A DNA stretch of 39,917 nucleotides, from contig JAFGWE010000050.1 of the NCBI GenBank assembly GCA_016937345.1, positions 1-39,917 of the forward strand, in the 5' to 3' direction. Shown one piece after another: positions 24,370 to 34,431 of this stretch. The position numbers and the translations under genes were made by a program. The notes below the pieces were generated by a model. It was not told the DNA's origin. It saw nothing but the letters and a program-made list of their open reading frames with translations, and did no database searches. Source of the stretch: Methanomicrobiaceae archaeon (GTDB lineage: Archaea > Halobacteriota > Methanomicrobia > Methanomicrobiales > Methanomicrobiaceae). How positions within the stretch are numbered: the stretch's first letter is position 1; every line of letters begins with the position of its first letter.

Positions 24370-24896
24370 TATTTCAGCTCCTTCATTATTGCATCTTCAA
24401 CAGCTTCGACATTCTCAACAAGGTCGCCTGCTCTTTCCGGTGCGTATTCAGCGATTGTTACGCCTTTTACCCTGTCATCGTCAGGTAAGATGTCCTCACC
24501 ATGCGGGACATTTAACCCTGCTGCGACAGCTCCTTTAAGTGCAGCGAATACTTTTGCGCCATATTGTGCACGGTGCAGACCTATATCGAGGATTGCCTCT
24601 TCATATCCTGCATTAAATGCCTTTACGGCAAAAAGCATACCTGTAAGATATGCTGCGGGTGTGTTTCCTGTTGCACCCTTGTATCCGTATTTTACAAGTT
24701 CGCGTGAGTAGGCAGAGACCAGTGTTCTGTCGCCCTCAAGACCTGCCTCTACAAGCTGGCATATAATCTGGCTGTTCGTCTTACGGACAACCATTCTGTG
24801 CCTGCCTGATACGACAAGCTTTAAGCGCTTGTAGTAGTCGGTTTTACCTTCTCTGCGTCTGCGAAACTGGACAAAATATCTTGGGCCTGTTGCCAT
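24369..24896 (-). CDS. rpl18: Ribosomal protein uL18
   Basis: Binds 5S rRNA together with uL5. The 175-residue archaeal form begins [46 protein letters not shown], with the conserved basic N-terminus and YYKRLKLV. The C-terminal third is acidic. It overlaps L19e and S5 at both ends by one base, consistent with tight translational coupling. Confidence 0.94.
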   Translation of the reverse strand: MATGPRYFVQFRRRREGKTDYYKRLKLVVSGRHRMVVRKTNSQIICQLVEAGLEGDRTLVSAYSRELVKYGYKGATGNTPAAYLTGMLFAVKAFNAGYEEAILDIGLHRAQYGAKVFAALKGAVAAGLNVPHGEDILPDDDRVKGVTIAEYAPERAGDLVENVEAVEDAIMKELK

Positions 24897-25348
24897 TATT
24901 CCATCCTCCCTGTAATATTTTCAAGCTGAGCCTTCATGTGTGCAACACTTCTGTACTGCCCACCGGCAGCTCTTCTGTATACAATCCTGTATACATGCGC
25001 ATCAATTTCGCCTTTTTCACGGAGTTCACGAAGTTCCCTTCTGAGTGCACGAATCTTTCTGATCCATGCCTGCTTTGAAGGTGTGCGTGCACCTGCCGCT
25101 CCTTTCCTGCGTCCCGGACCTTTGCAGTGTCCGTATGAGCGCTTTGCCATGAGTTTGCGTGCTCTGCCGCGGCTGTTGCCTTTTACCGGCTTTGCAACTA
25201 TTGCACCCTCTTCAACAAGAGCTCTTACATCTTCGCGTGAAATTGCATTTGCAATATCTTCAGCACGCTCCGAGTCAAGTTTTACACGGTGTACACCGCA
25301 TTTGAGGACGGAGGATGCCATACGCTTCTGGTTTTTAAGATCACTCAT
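24896..25348 (-). CDS. rpl19e: Ribosomal protein eL19
   Basis: Archaeal/eukaryotic large subunit protein absent from bacteria. The 150 residues are highly basic, with [47 protein letters not shown] and the helical [53 protein letters not shown] pattern, where GxGRRKGxxxAR is the hallmark. The start lies within the end of L32e (8-nt overlap). Confidence 0.95.
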   Translation of the reverse strand: MSDLKNQKRMASSVLKCGVHRVKLDSERAEDIANAISREDVRALVEEGAIVAKPVKGNSRGRARKLMAKRSYGHCKGPGRRKGAAGARTPSKQAWIRKIRALRRELRELREKGEIDAHVYRIVYRRAAGGQYRSVAHMKAQLENITGRME

Positions 25349-25772
25349 CGTCTGTCACCTCATCCTCTGTTTTTTCAGCTTTTTCTGCAGGTGATGCAAT
25401 ATCTTTTCGGTTAAGGATCTTTAATGGAACCTCATCGGCCTTTGCCTGAATATCGACACGTTTTCTGCCGCCTACTGTTGCTGAAATCCTGATTGCCTGT
25501 GTCTCTGCATCCAGACCCTCTAAGTCTGCCACATTGAATACAAGTACTTCTTCATAGCCTGAAGGGTGCATACCGCGTACTGCTCTCGGACTTCCAAAGC
25601 CCGGCTGCGGGTGGCTTCCCTTGCACTTCTTCTGCCTTCTCTGTTTGCTCTGGAGACCGCGTGGTCTTCTCCATGTGTCATCAAGTTTCTTTTTCCTTGA
25701 GAGACCCTGGCGTTTGAAGGATCCGCGCTGGGCATTTCTTGCCTTTATCAATCTAATATTTTCGTCAGCCAT
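25341..25772 (-). CDS. rpl32e: Ribosomal protein eL32
   Basis: Archaeal/eukaryotic large subunit protein. I use ATG 25772 ([19 protein letters not shown]) since the L6 stop is at 25778 and GGCGTGA precedes it; a GTG at 25781 is in frame. The core [47 protein letters not shown] contains the family pattern WRxPxGxxxxxR and GYGSPxxxRGxHPSG. The C-terminus is an acidic tail (about 15 residues), a variable feature seen in some methanogens. Confidence 0.94.
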   Translation of the reverse strand: MADENIRLIKARNAQRGSFKRQGLSRKKKLDDTWRRPRGLQSKQRRQKKCKGSHPQPGFGSPRAVRGMHPSGYEEVLVFNVADLEGLDAETQAIRISATVGGRKRVDIQAKADEVPLKILNRKDIASPAEKAEKTEDEVTDDE

Positions 25773-25777
25773 CGGAA

Positions 25778-26302
25778 TCACGCCTTGTTTACAATATATA
25801 TTCCGTCCTGAAAGACTCGTGTGTCACGGCCGCGGACCTTGGTTGCTCTCTCGATTCTGCCTGATGTCATCCCGACAAGTTCCTTGTCAATGCCGGAGAT
25901 TACAATCTCATCGCTTCCTACTTTCAGTTTGACACCTTCAGGAATCTTTGCAATACGTGTTTCCTTTTCACCGAGGAAGTTTGCTATTTCAAGCTGATCT
26001 TTAGTTGCCTTAAGCTGGATCGGGAAGTGGTTGTATACAACTTTCATTGTGTAGACATACTCTTCCTGAACGCCTCTGAACATATTGTCTGCATGAGACA
26101 CATATGTTCCAAGCATTGCATAGATCTTCTTCCTTGTTGATTCAGTTTCAACGATGAATTCCCCGTCTTCGACTTTTACGCTGATGCCGGGGTAGCGCAT
26201 CTTCTTCTCAAGTTTTCCCTTGGGACCGGAGACAACAAGTGTTGTTCCGTTCATCTCAGCAGTGACATTTTTAGGGACTGTAACTTTTCTCTGTGAAACC
26301 AT
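25778..26302 (-). CDS. rpl6: Ribosomal protein uL6
   Basis: Large subunit protein near the factor-binding site. The 174 residues show two similar alpha/beta domains; the first has TLVVSGPKGKLEKKMRYPGISVKVEDGEF and the second HFPIQLKATKDQLEIANFLGEKETRIAKIPEGVKLKVGSDEIVISGIDKELVG, where FLGEK is a conserved archaeal mark. It lies 14 nt after S8 and overlaps the GTG alternative start of L32e. Confidence 0.95.
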   Translation of the reverse strand: MVSQRKVTVPKNVTAEMNGTTLVVSGPKGKLEKKMRYPGISVKVEDGEFIVETESTRKKIYAMLGTYVSHADNMFRGVQEEYVYTMKVVYNHFPIQLKATKDQLEIANFLGEKETRIAKIPEGVKLKVGSDEIVISGIDKELVGMTSGRIERATKVRGRDTRVFQDGIYIVNKA

Positions 26303-26315
26303 ATTCTGTCACTCC

Positions 26316-26708
26316 TTAGTATACATACCCTAAAAGTTCTCCGCCAACGCCAAGATGACGTGCGTTTTCATGTGAAAGGACACCTTTTGATGTGCTGACC
26401 AGAAGTGTCCCGAAGTTCTTTGCCGGAAGATACTGGTTTTCCCATTTCTCAAGTTCATTGACCTTAACTGTGAAACGCGGAGAGATTACACCACATTTGT
26501 TGATGTTTCCGTTGAGGGAAATCTTAAACTGGTTTCCTCTGCCGTCTTCAATAAGTTCAAAACCGCTGATGTATCCTTCTTCCTTCATAATGCCGAGCAT
26601 AGCTCCAAGAAGCGTTCCTGCAGGTTCGACAATACATTCTGTCTTGCCTACATCAGAAGCGTTTTTGATTGTGCTCATTGCATCTGCAATTGGATTAAGC
26701 CTTGTCAT
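26316..26708 (-). CDS. rps8: Ribosomal protein uS8
   Basis: Binds the central domain of 16S rRNA. The 130-residue sequence begins [43 protein letters not shown]; the C-terminal part [34 protein letters not shown] has the conserved STSKGVMxHxxA motif that contacts RNA. In bacteria S8 regulates the spc operon; whether this is so here is unknown. Confidence 0.95.
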   Translation of the reverse strand: MTRLNPIADAMSTIKNASDVGKTECIVEPAGTLLGAMLGIMKEEGYISGFELIEDGRGNQFKISLNGNINKCGVISPRFTVKVNELEKWENQYLPAKNFGTLLVSTSKGVLSHENARHLGVGGELLGYVY

Positions 26709-26725
26709 TTTTTAAACACCTCTGA

Positions 26726-26902
26726 TTAGTTCATCTTCTTAAAGCCAATTTTATTGGCATATTCACGGAAGCACTGGCGGCAAAGCATGATATTGTATCT
26801 TCGTACAATACCCTGTCTTCTGCCGCACATCTGACACTCATTTGCACCACGGCCAAATTTCTTTGTGGGTGCCTCCTCGTTGTTCGATTTATTCTGCGCC
26901 AT
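26726..26902 (-). CDS. rps14: Ribosomal protein uS14, zinc-binding form
   Basis: A 58-residue small subunit protein. Two Cys pairs, CQMC and CRQC, 15 residues apart form the zinc ribbon, with the family core [21 protein letters not shown]. The reading frame is open back to 26956, but the ATG at 26902 is correct: GGAGGT lies 8 nt before it, and it is only 1 nt after the L5 stop. The N-terminal 15 residues are a short charged extension. Confidence 0.94.
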   Translation of the reverse strand: MAQNKSNNEEAPTKKFGRGANECQMCGRRQGIVRRYNIMLCRQCFREYANKIGFKKMN

Positions 26903-26903
26903 T

Positions 26904-27410
26904 TTACTGTACCTCCACGCCAAATTCTTCCTGCATGAATTTGACGGCTTCTTCACGTGACACTCTCTGCTTTAGAGGAAGCTTCTTTTTCTGGATGCTT
27001 CTTCTTGCAATACGAATGCCTTTCTTCTCAAGAACCACGTTGACATCCATACCATAGATACCAATCATAGGATCATAACTCTGGCCCGGGAAATCTGTGT
27101 GTTCCTCAATACCGTATGCTAAGTTTCCGGATTTGTCAAACTGGCTTGCATAGAGTTTTTTCTCCAGAATCTCAAGAGAGGTTCTGACAAAATCCTCTGC
27201 CGCTTTTCCTCTCAGACAGACTTTGCAGCCAATAGGCTGGTCTTTTCTGATGCTGAATGCAGGCTGTGTCCTCTTTGCAATTGTACGCACTGACTTCTGA
27301 CCTGAGATCTCCTGCATGATGTTCTCGGCTTTTACAAGCTTTTCACCTGCTTCACCGACACCCATGTGGATAACGATCTTGTCAACATGGACTTTCTGCA
27401 TTGGGTTCAC
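26904..27410 (-). CDS. rpl5: Ribosomal protein uL5
   Basis: Binds 5S rRNA and contacts tRNA in the P site. The 168 residues begin [62 protein letters not shown]; GxGE and the QKxxRTxAK pattern are family marks. [29 protein letters not shown] is the conserved central part. Its start overlaps the S4e stop by 4 nt. Confidence 0.95.
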   Translation of the reverse strand: MNPMQKVHVDKIVIHMGVGEAGEKLVKAENIMQEISGQKSVRTIAKRTQPAFSIRKDQPIGCKVCLRGKAAEDFVRTSLEILEKKLYASQFDKSGNLAYGIEEHTDFPGQSYDPMIGIYGMDVNVVLEKKGIRIARRSIQKKKLPLKQRVSREEAVKFMQEEFGVEVQ

Positions 27411-28135
27411 TCTTCAATCCCCCATTCGCTGACTGCAGGTTCGGATGTTCCCACCATGAAAACATAGTCCTCAACGGTATCAAAATCCTCGCCGCTCTTT
27501 ATGTCTTTTAAGTAGACCCTGTTTGCAATGCTTCCAGGAGTAACCTCAATATTTGATATGGTGCCTACCTTTCCTGAATGGCGGCCGCCGATTACCATTG
27601 CACAGTTACCTTCTGCATAGCTGAAGTGATCTACTATCTTTAAGCGGTCTTCTCCTGTAATTTTCAGGACAATAGAATCCTTTGGCTTGTAATCCTGTGA
27701 ATCAACCTCAATGTTTGCACCGTAGCGGAGGTTGAGCTGGATTTTGCCGCCTTTAACAATTGTCTTGTCTGAAATCTTGCAGAGACGTGTCGTTGCATCT
27801 TCCTCTGAGATCGGAACAGACACGTAGTCACCCTTTTTGTTGCGAAGAACCCTGAAGTATTTTCCAACTTTAGGAATTGCAACGATATCGAATACACCTA
27901 CACCTAACTTGGAGTCAGTGCATACTATACCGTTTAAAAGGACTGAACGGTCTTTAAGAACCTTTTTGACCTCTTTTGTATTGAGAACAAGACCCATGTG
28001 ATCTCTGAGCCACACTGCCATCGGCATTGCATTCTTGTTGTGAGGGCCCGGGGATGTCTTTGCAACAAATGTATTTTCCTTTTTTGCAATACGCCATCCT
28101 GACGGCGAATTGAGTCTTTTCATATGATTTGACAT
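27407..28135 (-). CDS. rps4e: Ribosomal protein eS4
   Basis: Archaeal/eukaryotic small subunit protein of 242 residues with an S4-type RNA-binding domain and a KOW-like segment. It starts MKRLNSPSGWRIAKKENTFVAKTSPGPHNKNAMPMAVWLRDHMG; GPHxxxxSxPL is the equivalent family motif. The second half has FSYAEGNCAMVIGGRHSGKVGTISNIE, the KOW motif. One-base overlap (TAATG) with L24 upstream. Confidence 0.95.
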   Translation of the reverse strand: MSNHMKRLNSPSGWRIAKKENTFVAKTSPGPHNKNAMPMAVWLRDHMGLVLNTKEVKKVLKDRSVLLNGIVCTDSKLGVGVFDIVAIPKVGKYFRVLRNKKGDYVSVPISEEDATTRLCKISDKTIVKGGKIQLNLRYGANIEVDSQDYKPKDSIVLKITGEDRLKIVDHFSYAEGNCAMVIGGRHSGKVGTISNIEVTPGSIANRVYLKDIKSGEDFDTVEDYVFMVGTSEPAVSEWGIEE

Positions 28136-28500
28136 TATTTCCTACCCTCCAGTCTCTCTTCACGAAGTTTGTCTTTGAGGTTGAGCTTTACAATCTCTAC
28201 GACTGATGCATACACAGGTCTTGGAACCTCTGTTCCGTCCACTTTTGTAACTGATACGCCATGAACCAGAATTGTTCCTTTTTCTGTATTTACACCGTCA
28301 ACAATTCCCTCTTCGCCTCTGTAATCGCCGCGGAGTACCTTTACAACATCGCCTTCCACTACACGGAATGAACGCTTCTCATACTTCTCACGAAGTTCGT
28401 GGGATAAAGGTGCGTTCATATATTTGCCGCGTGCGTGGATTGGCGCATTGTAACGTGCCTTGCGCTGCTTTCTGGGCTGAGTGCTTGCAATTCTTACCAT
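28135..28500 (-). CDS. rpl24: Ribosomal protein uL24
   Basis: Assembly-initiating large subunit protein of 121 residues, archaeal type. QPRKQRKARYNAPIHARGKYMNAPLSHELREKYEKRSFRVVEGDVVKVLRGDYRGEEGIVDGV contains the KOW motif (VVEGDVVKVLRGDYRGEEG). It lies 12 nt after L14. Confidence 0.95.
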   Translation of the reverse strand: MVRIASTQPRKQRKARYNAPIHARGKYMNAPLSHELREKYEKRSFRVVEGDVVKVLRGDYRGEEGIVDGVNTEKGTILVHGVSVTKVDGTEVPRPVYASVVEIVKLNLKDKLREERLEGRK

Positions 28501-28512
28501 TACAATTTCACC

Positions 28513-28911
28513 TCATACAATGATTGTTGCCATTGAGCCAATCTTCGGGAAACGTTCGGCAACCTCTCGGGCAACAGGGCCTTTAATCTCTGTTCCTTTT
28601 GGTTCGCCGCGTTCATTTGTAATGACCATAGCATTATCCTCAAATGTCAGGCGAAGTCCGTTGACTCTTCTGATTTCACATCTCTGCCTGATTACAACCG
28701 CTTTTTCTAATTTGCGGCGCATTTCAGGAGTACCTTTTTTGACAGATACTGTTGCCATGTCGCCAAGACCAAGTTTTGGCTGACGCCTTCTGACACCGTG
28801 GTATTTGTCAACTGATACAATCTGTACAAAACGTGCACCTGTATTATCTGAACAGGTCAGTCTTGAACCTGTACAAAGTCCTCTTGGGATCTTTGACTGG
28901 ATTGCTTTCAT
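28513..28911 (-). CDS. rpl14: Ribosomal protein uL14
   Basis: Large subunit protein at the subunit interface. The 132-residue sequence has the highly conserved [21 protein letters not shown], followed by [28 protein letters not shown] and [27 protein letters not shown]. The start overlaps the S17 stop by 4 nt. Confidence 0.96.
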   Translation of the reverse strand: MKAIQSKIPRGLCTGSRLTCSDNTGARFVQIVSVDKYHGVRRRQPKLGLGDMATVSVKKGTPEMRRKLEKAVVIRQRCEIRRVNGLRLTFEDNAMVITNERGEPKGTEIKGPVAREVAERFPKIGSMATIIV

Positions 28912-29234
28912 TCTTCAGACACCTCCACTACAACAAATGTCTTTGTCTTGGATATTGGCCTGCACTCGGCAATCTTAACTGTGTTGCCAATTTTAGCGCC
29001 AATACATGGAGGGCTGTGTGCGTGAAGCTTTGATGAGCGTTTTTCATAACGCTTGTATTTCTTCACGTAGTGCAGGTAATCTCTTGATACCACAACAGAT
29101 CCCTGCATATGGTCACTCACGACTTTACCGGTAATCACCTGGCCGCGTACTGGCAAAGTGCCGTGAAATGGACAATTTACGTCGTTGCATTCCTTTTCAG
29201 GAGCACTGACGTTTAACCCTATATTTTTAGCCAT
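28908..29234 (-). CDS. rps17: Ribosomal protein uS17
   Basis: Primary 16S rRNA binder. The 108-residue archaeal form has an N-terminal extension with [10 protein letters not shown], then [50 protein letters not shown]; YxxRSSKxxAHxPPC is the family signature. It follows rnp1 by 2 nt. Confidence 0.95.
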   Translation of the reverse strand: MAKNIGLNVSAPEKECNDVNCPFHGTLPVRGQVITGKVVSDHMQGSVVVSRDYLHYVKKYKRYEKRSSKLHAHSPPCIGAKIGNTVKIAECRPISKTKTFVVVEVSEE

Positions 29235-29236
29235 AT

Positions 29237-29518
29237 TTACCTCAGATTTTTGATTCGCATGCTGATTCTTCTCTCAGGCTGCATAATCAACACTGATCCA
29301 TCAACCCTGACAAGAGTCTCATCTGGAAATTTCAGGTCGAATTCTGCGCCTTTTTTCTGCACTTTCTTAAGGCCGTCTTCAGAATTTATTACAAGCATAT
29401 TTTTTGTCTCATCAAAGATGATGCCGCTAATTCCAATCTGTTCAGGATTGGTTGAATTGGAGACTTTAGCCTCCAGTCCTATTAGTTCATGCCTGCATAC
29501 ATTCTGAAGTGATATCAA
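29237..29518 (-). CDS. rnp1: RNase P protein component 1 (Rpp29/Pop4)
   Basis: A protein subunit of archaeal RNase P, which removes tRNA 5' leaders. The 93 residues form the Rpp29 beta-barrel: [38 protein letters not shown], then [38 protein letters not shown] and GxxGxVxDETxxM are the family marks. It is a standard member of archaeal ribosomal clusters between L29 and S17; the eIF1-like SUI1 gene sometimes found here is absent. It overlaps L29 by 4 nt. Confidence 0.93.
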   Translation of the reverse strand: MISLQNVCRHELIGLEAKVSNSTNPEQIGISGIIFDETKNMLVINSEDGLKKVQKKGAEFDLKFPDETLVRVDGSVLIMQPERRISMRIKNLR

Positions 29519-29721
29519 GCCTTATTTCTCCGTTTGTTCTGCTCGGTTTTGATACGGGCGATGGTGCGTTTAATCTCACGGATACGTCCGGGATTTTCAG
29601 GTGCACCACCGGCGCTTACCTTGCCGAGATCCTGGATAAGTTCAAGCTGAAGCTTTCCAAGCTGTTCGGAAAGTTCCACGTCACTGAACTGGACTACTTC
29701 TGATGAGCGTAATATTGCCAT
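29515..29721 (-). CDS. rpl29: Ribosomal protein uL29
   Basis: A 68-residue helical hairpin at the exit tunnel. LRSSEVVQFSDVELSEQLGKLQLELIQDLGKVSAGGAPENPGRIREIKRTIARIKTEQ has the family pattern of two helices joined by a Gly-rich turn, with the IRxxRRTIARIxT C-terminal helix. It begins 1 nt after the S3 stop. Confidence 0.94.
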   Translation of the reverse strand: MAILRSSEVVQFSDVELSEQLGKLQLELIQDLGKVSAGGAPENPGRIREIKRTIARIKTEQNKRRNKA

Positions 29722-29722
29722 A

Positions 29723-30457
29723 TCAGAGTTCCTCCACTACCGGTACATCTTCTGCAGCTTCCATCTCTGCGTCAATCTCTTCTCCGAGGATATCTTCTTC
29801 AGGGATGTTCTGCGGCTCTTCTGCAACAGTCTTCATCTCAGGAGCAGGTTCAGCTTTCTTTACAGGCTCAAGTACTTCAAAGTGATCAGGAAGCAGTGCT
29901 CCCGGAGGAACAATCTTAACCTGGCATCCTATTGTACCAAGCTTTTTGACTGCAAGTGCAAAGCCGTGTTCAACAATTGTTAGGCTGGGCTCACCTGCGT
30001 GTTTGATGTACCCCTGGGTAAACTTCTGAACACGTGAACGTGCCCCTGTAAGTTTTCCAGAGATAACAACTTCACAGCCAAGTGCGCCAGAGTCCATGAT
30101 ACGGCGAAGTATGCTTGATCCTGCCTTTCTGAAGTACCAGCCGCGCTCAAGTGAGTTTGCAAGGCGCTCTGCCATAATCTGTGCATTGAATGACGGATTT
30201 TCTACCTGCTGAACTTCAATCTGCGGTGATTCGATACCATAATCATTCTGGAGGCTTGCTGTAATCTCACGAACTACTTTACCGCCTTTTCCAATGACAA
30301 TGCCCGGCTTTTCAGCAAATATTGTAATCTGTGTGCCGAGGGGAGTACGTGCCATATCCATTCCGCCGTACCCGGCTCTTTTAAGTTCTTTTGTGAGATA
30401 CTGCTCAACACGTGCACTGCGTATTCCGTCCTCAACAAATCTTCTCTCTATTGACAT
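29723..30457 (-). CDS. rps3: Ribosomal protein uS3
   Basis: Small subunit protein at the mRNA entry site. The KH domain is visible in [35 protein letters not shown] (GxxIGxxG pattern within IVIGKGGK), and the C-terminal domain in [30 protein letters not shown]. Residues after about 195 form an acidic tail rich in Glu and Pro, typical of some archaeal S3 proteins and likely flexible. I use ATG 30457, with the GTG one codon before also possible; the ATG overlaps the L22 stop by one base, with GAGGTG upstream. Confidence 0.95.
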   Translation of the reverse strand: MSIERRFVEDGIRSARVEQYLTKELKRAGYGGMDMARTPLGTQITIFAEKPGIVIGKGGKVVREITASLQNDYGIESPQIEVQQVENPSFNAQIMAERLANSLERGWYFRKAGSSILRRIMDSGALGCEVVISGKLTGARSRVQKFTQGYIKHAGEPSLTIVEHGFALAVKKLGTIGCQVKIVPPGALLPDHFEVLEPVKKAEPAPEMKTVAEEPQNIPEEDILGEEIDAEMEAAEDVPVVEEL

Positions 30458-30918
30458 CACTCCACCTCTCTTACGAATATTTCCACGTTAACTGATTCAG
30501 CAAATTTTGGTGTTGCCCTTCCCATTGCACGCGGGAAGACTCCACGCATCCTTCTGCCTCTGTTAGCAGATACGAGGAATATTTCAAGTTTTTCTGTGTC
30601 AAGACCGATGTACTCTGCATTCTTCTCAACAGATCTGAGGAGTTTTAAGTAATCGGCTGATGCTTTGACAGGATATCTGCCTGCATCCCATTTGTCAAGA
30701 CCGCGCTTGTGTGCGACGTTACGATTGAATTTCTTGAACGGGATTGCCTTTTTAAGTGCAACTACATCCTCAAGGTAGGCAATAGCCTGCTTTGTGGTTT
30801 TGCCTCTTATGAACTTTGCAATCTCAATCGAATGCTTTGGAGAGCATGGAAGTTCGTTTGCTTTGGCCCGGGCAATTTTATCCCCGTCCATCTTAAGTGA
30901 ATAATCTGTTCTTGCCAT
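30457..30918 (-). CDS. rpl22: Ribosomal protein uL22
   Basis: Lines the exit tunnel. The 153-residue archaeal form has [78 protein letters not shown], and [21 protein letters not shown], where the last segment is the tunnel loop. It follows S19 by 6 nt. Confidence 0.95.
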   Translation of the reverse strand: MARTDYSLKMDGDKIARAKANELPCSPKHSIEIAKFIRGKTTKQAIAYLEDVVALKKAIPFKKFNRNVAHKRGLDKWDAGRYPVKASADYLKLLRSVEKNAEYIGLDTEKLEIFLVSANRGRRMRGVFPRAMGRATPKFAESVNVEIFVREVE

Positions 30919-30924
30919 TTTTCA

Positions 30925-31338
30925 TCACTTCAGTGGAACGAATTTACTGGACCTTGTCGCACCGATACCTGCACTTCCATGGCTGACACGCTTTCTTGTC
31001 AGTGCAAATTCTCCGAGATACATGAATACGCCTTCCGGCTGTATCTCTACGGGTAAGAAGTCCTTTCCGTTGTAGATCTCAACATTTTTTCCAACCATTT
31101 CAGGCATAATAACCATATCACGGAGATGTGTCCTGATACGTTCTTTGCCTTCTCTGAACTCAGCAAGAAGCTTCTCATGGCCTTCTGTCATTCCGCGGTT
31201 TAATTTGCGGCGTGTCCTTGAAGGCATGATCGGGAGAAGCTCTGAAAGACTCATCTGCTGAAGTTCTTCAATCTTGAAGCCGTGATAGGTGAACTCTTCT
31301 TTTCGCCTCGGCATTCTCTTCTGCTGTTTTTTTGCCAT
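30925..31338 (-). CDS. rps19: Ribosomal protein uS19
   Basis: Head of the small subunit. The 137-residue archaeal form contains [22 protein letters not shown], the [65 protein letters not shown] pattern with the invariant MVG..xxVYNGKxFxPVxIxxEMxxxxLGEF core. It lies 15 nt after L2. Confidence 0.95.
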   Translation of the reverse strand: MAKKQQKRMPRRKEEFTYHGFKIEELQQMSLSELLPIMPSRTRRKLNRGMTEGHEKLLAEFREGKERIRTHLRDMVIMPEMVGKNVEIYNGKDFLPVEIQPEGVFMYLGEFALTRKRVSHGSAGIGATRSSKFVPLK

Positions 31339-31353
31339 TGTTTGCTACACCCC

Positions 31354-32067
31354 TTATTTCCTTCCTGTCTGTCTTGCAGCAATGGATCCTACTTTTCTAC
31401 CCGGTGATGTACCACGTGCAACCGTCTTTGGACGTCCGACGTGCTGGTGTCCACCGCCACCGAACGGGTGGTCGATTACGTTCATGCAGACACCTTTTAC
31501 GCGAGGCCATTTGGCTGCCTGTGTCTTCATCTTGTGGAACTTCTTACCTGCTTTTACAAACGGCTTCTCACTTCTTCCACCGCCTGCGACGATACCCACT
31601 GTGGCACGGCACTCCCCGTGGAACCACTTGTGTTTTCCACTAGGCATCTTGACACCTACGCGCCCGTCTTCGGATTTGCCGATGATCTGTGACTGAACAC
31701 CTGATGCACGAATGAACTTGCCGCCGTCATTTGGCCTTGCCTCAACGTTGCACACATATGCACCGACCGGTATGTCGATCATTTTCAGGGTGTTTCCGTT
31801 TTTGACTTCGGCTTCAGGTCCCCATGCAACTTTCTCGCCGACACCCATGCCCTCTGTTACAAGCATGAACATCTTCTCACCGGATTCCAGCTGGACTTTG
31901 GCAATAGGTGCATGTCTTGCGGGATCGTGTTCTATATCGATGATTTCTCCGCGAATTGTTTCTGTTACATATCCGGGGTGCTTTAGTGAAGCCTTGTAAA
32001 GGTGCGATGGTGCACGGTATACCGGTCCTCCACGACCACGGTTCTGTGAAATTATGCGTTTTCCCAT
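31354..32067 (-). CDS. rpl2: Ribosomal protein uL2
   Basis: Core protein near the peptidyl transferase centre. The 237 residues have MGKRIISQNRGRGGPVYRAPSHLYK at the start, the central EKMFMLVTEGMGVGEKVAWG, and the C-terminal AKWPRVKGVCMNVIDHPFGGGGHQHVGRPKTVARGTSPGRKVGSIAARQTGR; VxMNPVDHPxGGGxH is the catalytic-region loop with its conserved His. It follows L23 by 11 nt. Confidence 0.96.
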   Translation of the reverse strand: MGKRIISQNRGRGGPVYRAPSHLYKASLKHPGYVTETIRGEIIDIEHDPARHAPIAKVQLESGEKMFMLVTEGMGVGEKVAWGPEAEVKNGNTLKMIDIPVGAYVCNVEARPNDGGKFIRASGVQSQIIGKSEDGRVGVKMPSGKHKWFHGECRATVGIVAGGGRSEKPFVKAGKKFHKMKTQAAKWPRVKGVCMNVIDHPFGGGGHQHVGRPKTVARGTSPGRKVGSIAARQTGRK

Positions 32068-32078
32068 TTACACCACCC

Positions 32079-32327
32079 TTACATTACTCCGAGTCTGCTC
32101 AGTATCTCTTCGCCTGCTTTCGCATCAGCGAATGTGACAATTGCCTTTTTCTGTCCCTTCATTGTCATGACGGTCCTTACGGAGACAACTTTTTTGTCAA
32201 ACATCCTCTCAATCTCTTTTGCGATTTTTATCTTGGACGCTTTGTTGTCAACAATGAACTGGAGTTTTCCTTCAAATTCAAGGTCCCTTGAAGCTTTTTC
32301 TGAAACATACGGGTATTTTACTATCAT
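32079..32327 (-). CDS. rpl23: Ribosomal protein uL23
   Basis: Exit-tunnel protein that docks the signal recognition particle. The 82 residues [62 protein letters not shown] match the short archaeal form without the bacterial tunnel loop. It overlaps L4 by 4 nt. Confidence 0.95.
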   Translation of the reverse strand: MIVKYPYVSEKASRDLEFEGKLQFIVDNKASKIKIAKEIERMFDKKVVSVRTVMTMKGQKKAIVTFADAKAGEEILSRLGVM

Positions 32328-33073
32328 TTCAGTTCCTCCAGTCTGTTAATTGCTGAAACAGTCCATACTGTAAGGCGTCCTGCCTGGGTTCCAGGTGCCA
32401 GGTGCTCTGCATTTAACTCTGCAACAGAGACTGCATCGACTCCTGCAAGATTCTGTGCTGCACGCATCGGTGTTTCACCGGTTACAATAAGAATGCTCTT
32501 TCTCTGTTTGTAACGGCGCCCACGGAGTTTTCCGCGTCCTGCACGAACTTTTCTGGAATCTCTTGCACGCACCACATCATTGTAAAGACCAATGTTTTTG
32601 AGTGCTTCAACAATGTCTTTTGTCTGCTCAAATGATTCAAATGAATCGTCAAAGACAAACGGAACTTCGCCTTCAAATTTGTGTCCGCGTGCCAAAACAA
32701 GCTCTTCGTTTGTGGTTGCGGCTATTGCCGACCTGATTGCCTTTCTTTTTTCCTGCTTGTTTATCTTGCGGACAAGAATCTTTTCTGTTTTTGGCGGGTG
32801 AGCTGCACGTCCGCCTTTTGCCTGCGGAATACGTGCTGTACGTGAACCGTTCTTAATCCTCGGTACATGGGCAACACCACGTCCACTACCCCATGATTCT
32901 GCAGATGTTCTGATACCTGCATATGGGTTTGTGCCGTGTGGCTGGTAACGGGTGCTCTGAAGCGCCAGTACTGCATTCTTGATCAGGTCCGGGCGGTATG
33001 GCTCATCAAATATTGCCGGGAGCTCGATCTCGCCTGCAACTTTGCCGTCAACTGATTTAATCTGTGCTTTCAT
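32324..33073 (-). CDS. rpl4: Ribosomal protein uL4
   Basis: Lines the exit tunnel; the 249-residue archaeal type. The tunnel loop is [52 protein letters not shown], and the C-terminal half has [30 protein letters not shown]. In bacteria L4 controls the S10 operon through the L3 leader; an equivalent in archaea is not established. It lies 6 nt after L3. Confidence 0.95.
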   Translation of the reverse strand: MKAQIKSVDGKVAGEIELPAIFDEPYRPDLIKNAVLALQSTRYQPHGTNPYAGIRTSAESWGSGRGVAHVPRIKNGSRTARIPQAKGGRAAHPPKTEKILVRKINKQEKRKAIRSAIAATTNEELVLARGHKFEGEVPFVFDDSFESFEQTKDIVEALKNIGLYNDVVRARDSRKVRAGRGKLRGRRYKQRKSILIVTGETPMRAAQNLAGVDAVSVAELNAEHLAPGTQAGRLTVWTVSAINRLEELK

Positions 33074-33079
33074 TTCAGA

Positions 33080-34093
33080 TCATCCCTGTTTACTCATTGT
33101 GCTGACATAGCTGATTGACGGTACACGATCAACATGTTCTCTGTTGCGGATTGCAGGTCTAAGTCTTATCAGACGCTTGATTGGTCCGGGGACTGAGCCC
33201 TTGATAGCAATATATCTGCCTCTTACAAGACCGTAGTTTATAAATCCGCCCTCAGGGTTGATCTCTTCAGGGGAGTCGCCTATTTTGAGAACGCGTTTGT
33301 TAAATTCAGTTCTCTGCTGGTATCCCATCTGACCCATCTGCGGAACCTGCCATCTTACATGGTGAGGTGTCCACGGACCAAGGTTACCTATGTGACGCTT
33401 TTTACCCTGACGTGAGTGTTTACTCTTCTGAACCTGAATGCCCCAGCGCTTGACAGGACCCTGTGTACCCTTTCCTGTGGTAACAGCAGTTACGTCAATA
33501 TATTCGCCGGCATTTGCTACTGCATCAAATTCAACTTCACTTCCAAAAAGACCTGTTGCAAAGTTTAAGCGTGCTTCCATGTCGCCGCCTGCCACACGAA
33601 CTTCCATTAAGTCTGAGACTTTCTTTGGAACGCCTGTAATCATTGCAGGCTGTGTGTACATTAATGCAAAAATGTCTGTAACCCTTCCTTCTGCGATTGC
33701 ATCACGGATCTTCTGGGTGCTTTCTTCGGTGTTGTTCTTCTTCGGGACTGCAATACGCTCTCCAAGTGCTTCTTCGACATTTTCTGCCCACACTTCTGAG
33801 AAAGCATGCTTTCCGTATGTATCCGCACTGTATGCACGCACTGCAACAACCTTCATCGGAGGTATTTCAACAATTGTAACCGGTACTGTGATGTCTTTAC
33901 CCTCGGAAGGGCTGCTTTTATGATCATCAACCATAACAATGTGTGTCATACCCGCTTTGTATCCGGCAAATCCCTGCAGTTTTGGCTCCCCTTCGTACTC
34001 AGGCCAGGATTTGTACTTTGGTACCTGGCTTTTCGCACGCTTGCGGGGGCTGTATGCAAGTGATCCTCTGCGTGGTCTGGATATGTTGGCCAT
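33080..34093 (-). CDS. rpl3: Ribosomal protein uL3, first gene of the operon
   Basis: Large subunit core protein, 337 residues in the long archaeal/eukaryotic form. It starts [26 protein letters not shown], then [51 protein letters not shown], and has the conserved [17 protein letters not shown] and [33 protein letters not shown] segments near the peptidyl transferase entrance. There is only a weak ribosome binding site before the ATG. As first gene it has an approximately 370-nt AT/GC-mixed upstream region with hairpins that may form a leader. Confidence 0.96.
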   Translation of the reverse strand: MANISRPRRGSLAYSPRKRAKSQVPKYKSWPEYEGEPKLQGFAGYKAGMTHIVMVDDHKSSPSEGKDITVPVTIVEIPPMKVVAVRAYSADTYGKHAFSEVWAENVEEALGERIAVPKKNNTEESTQKIRDAIAEGRVTDIFALMYTQPAMITGVPKKVSDLMEVRVAGGDMEARLNFATGLFGSEVEFDAVANAGEYIDVTAVTTGKGTQGPVKRWGIQVQKSKHSRQGKKRHIGNLGPWTPHHVRWQVPQMGQMGYQQRTEFNKRVLKIGDSPEEINPEGGFINYGLVRGRYIAIKGSVPGPIKRLIRLRPAIRNREHVDRVPSISYVSTMSKQG

Positions 34094-34259
34094 CTTTCAA
34101 TCAATCCTAAATCTTGCTGTTATTTTGCATCGATTCTGACTATTCCGAGATTCCAATAAAAAACATATTTCCCAGGTTTTCCAGACATAATCCGGGATTT
34201 AATCCAGGAAGTGTCTGAATCCTCGTTATTGTTTATTTTTGGAAATTTTAGGGGTTAAA

Positions 34260-34275
34260 CAGACGATCTCGTCTG
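34260..34275 (-). promoter_or_regulatory. Perfect 16-bp palindrome/hairpin in L3 upstream region
   Basis: CAGACGATCTCGTCTG is a perfect inverted repeat. As RNA it folds into a six-pair stem with a four-base loop on either strand; as DNA it is a candidate operator. It is about 170 nt before the L3 start and probably inside the leader if the promoter is at the TATA-like sequence near 34325. Confidence 0.4.
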
Positions 34276-34319
34276 GTCTAAATGAACCTGGATATCCGTG
34301 TTCTGTCCGGCAAAAGACC

Positions 34320-34331
34320 TGATATTTATCA
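34320..34331 (-). promoter_or_regulatory. Candidate TATA box of ribosomal operon
   Basis: On the minus strand TGATAAATATCA is AT-rich and flanked by GC-richer DNA, as archaeal TATA boxes are. A start site about 25 nt downstream would give a leader of about 200 nt ahead of L3. Confidence 0.25.
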
Positions 34332-34431
34332 ATAATCCCTGCCTCGCATCTTTTGCGGAATGAAAATTCCTGCTTTTACCACGTCTCTCTAAACAGATTC
34401 TGACCTTTATCTGCGCTATTCCGGGAATCAC

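Noticed and set aside
23989-24711. A 240-codon plus-strand frame opposite S5 and L18.
   Set aside because: It is fully antisense to two certain ribosomal protein genes; long shadow frames are common there because of biased codon use.
26726-26956. Longer S14 starting at 26956.
   Set aside because: The extra 18 residues overlap L5, and a much better GGAGGT site precedes the ATG at 26902, which gives the normal family length.
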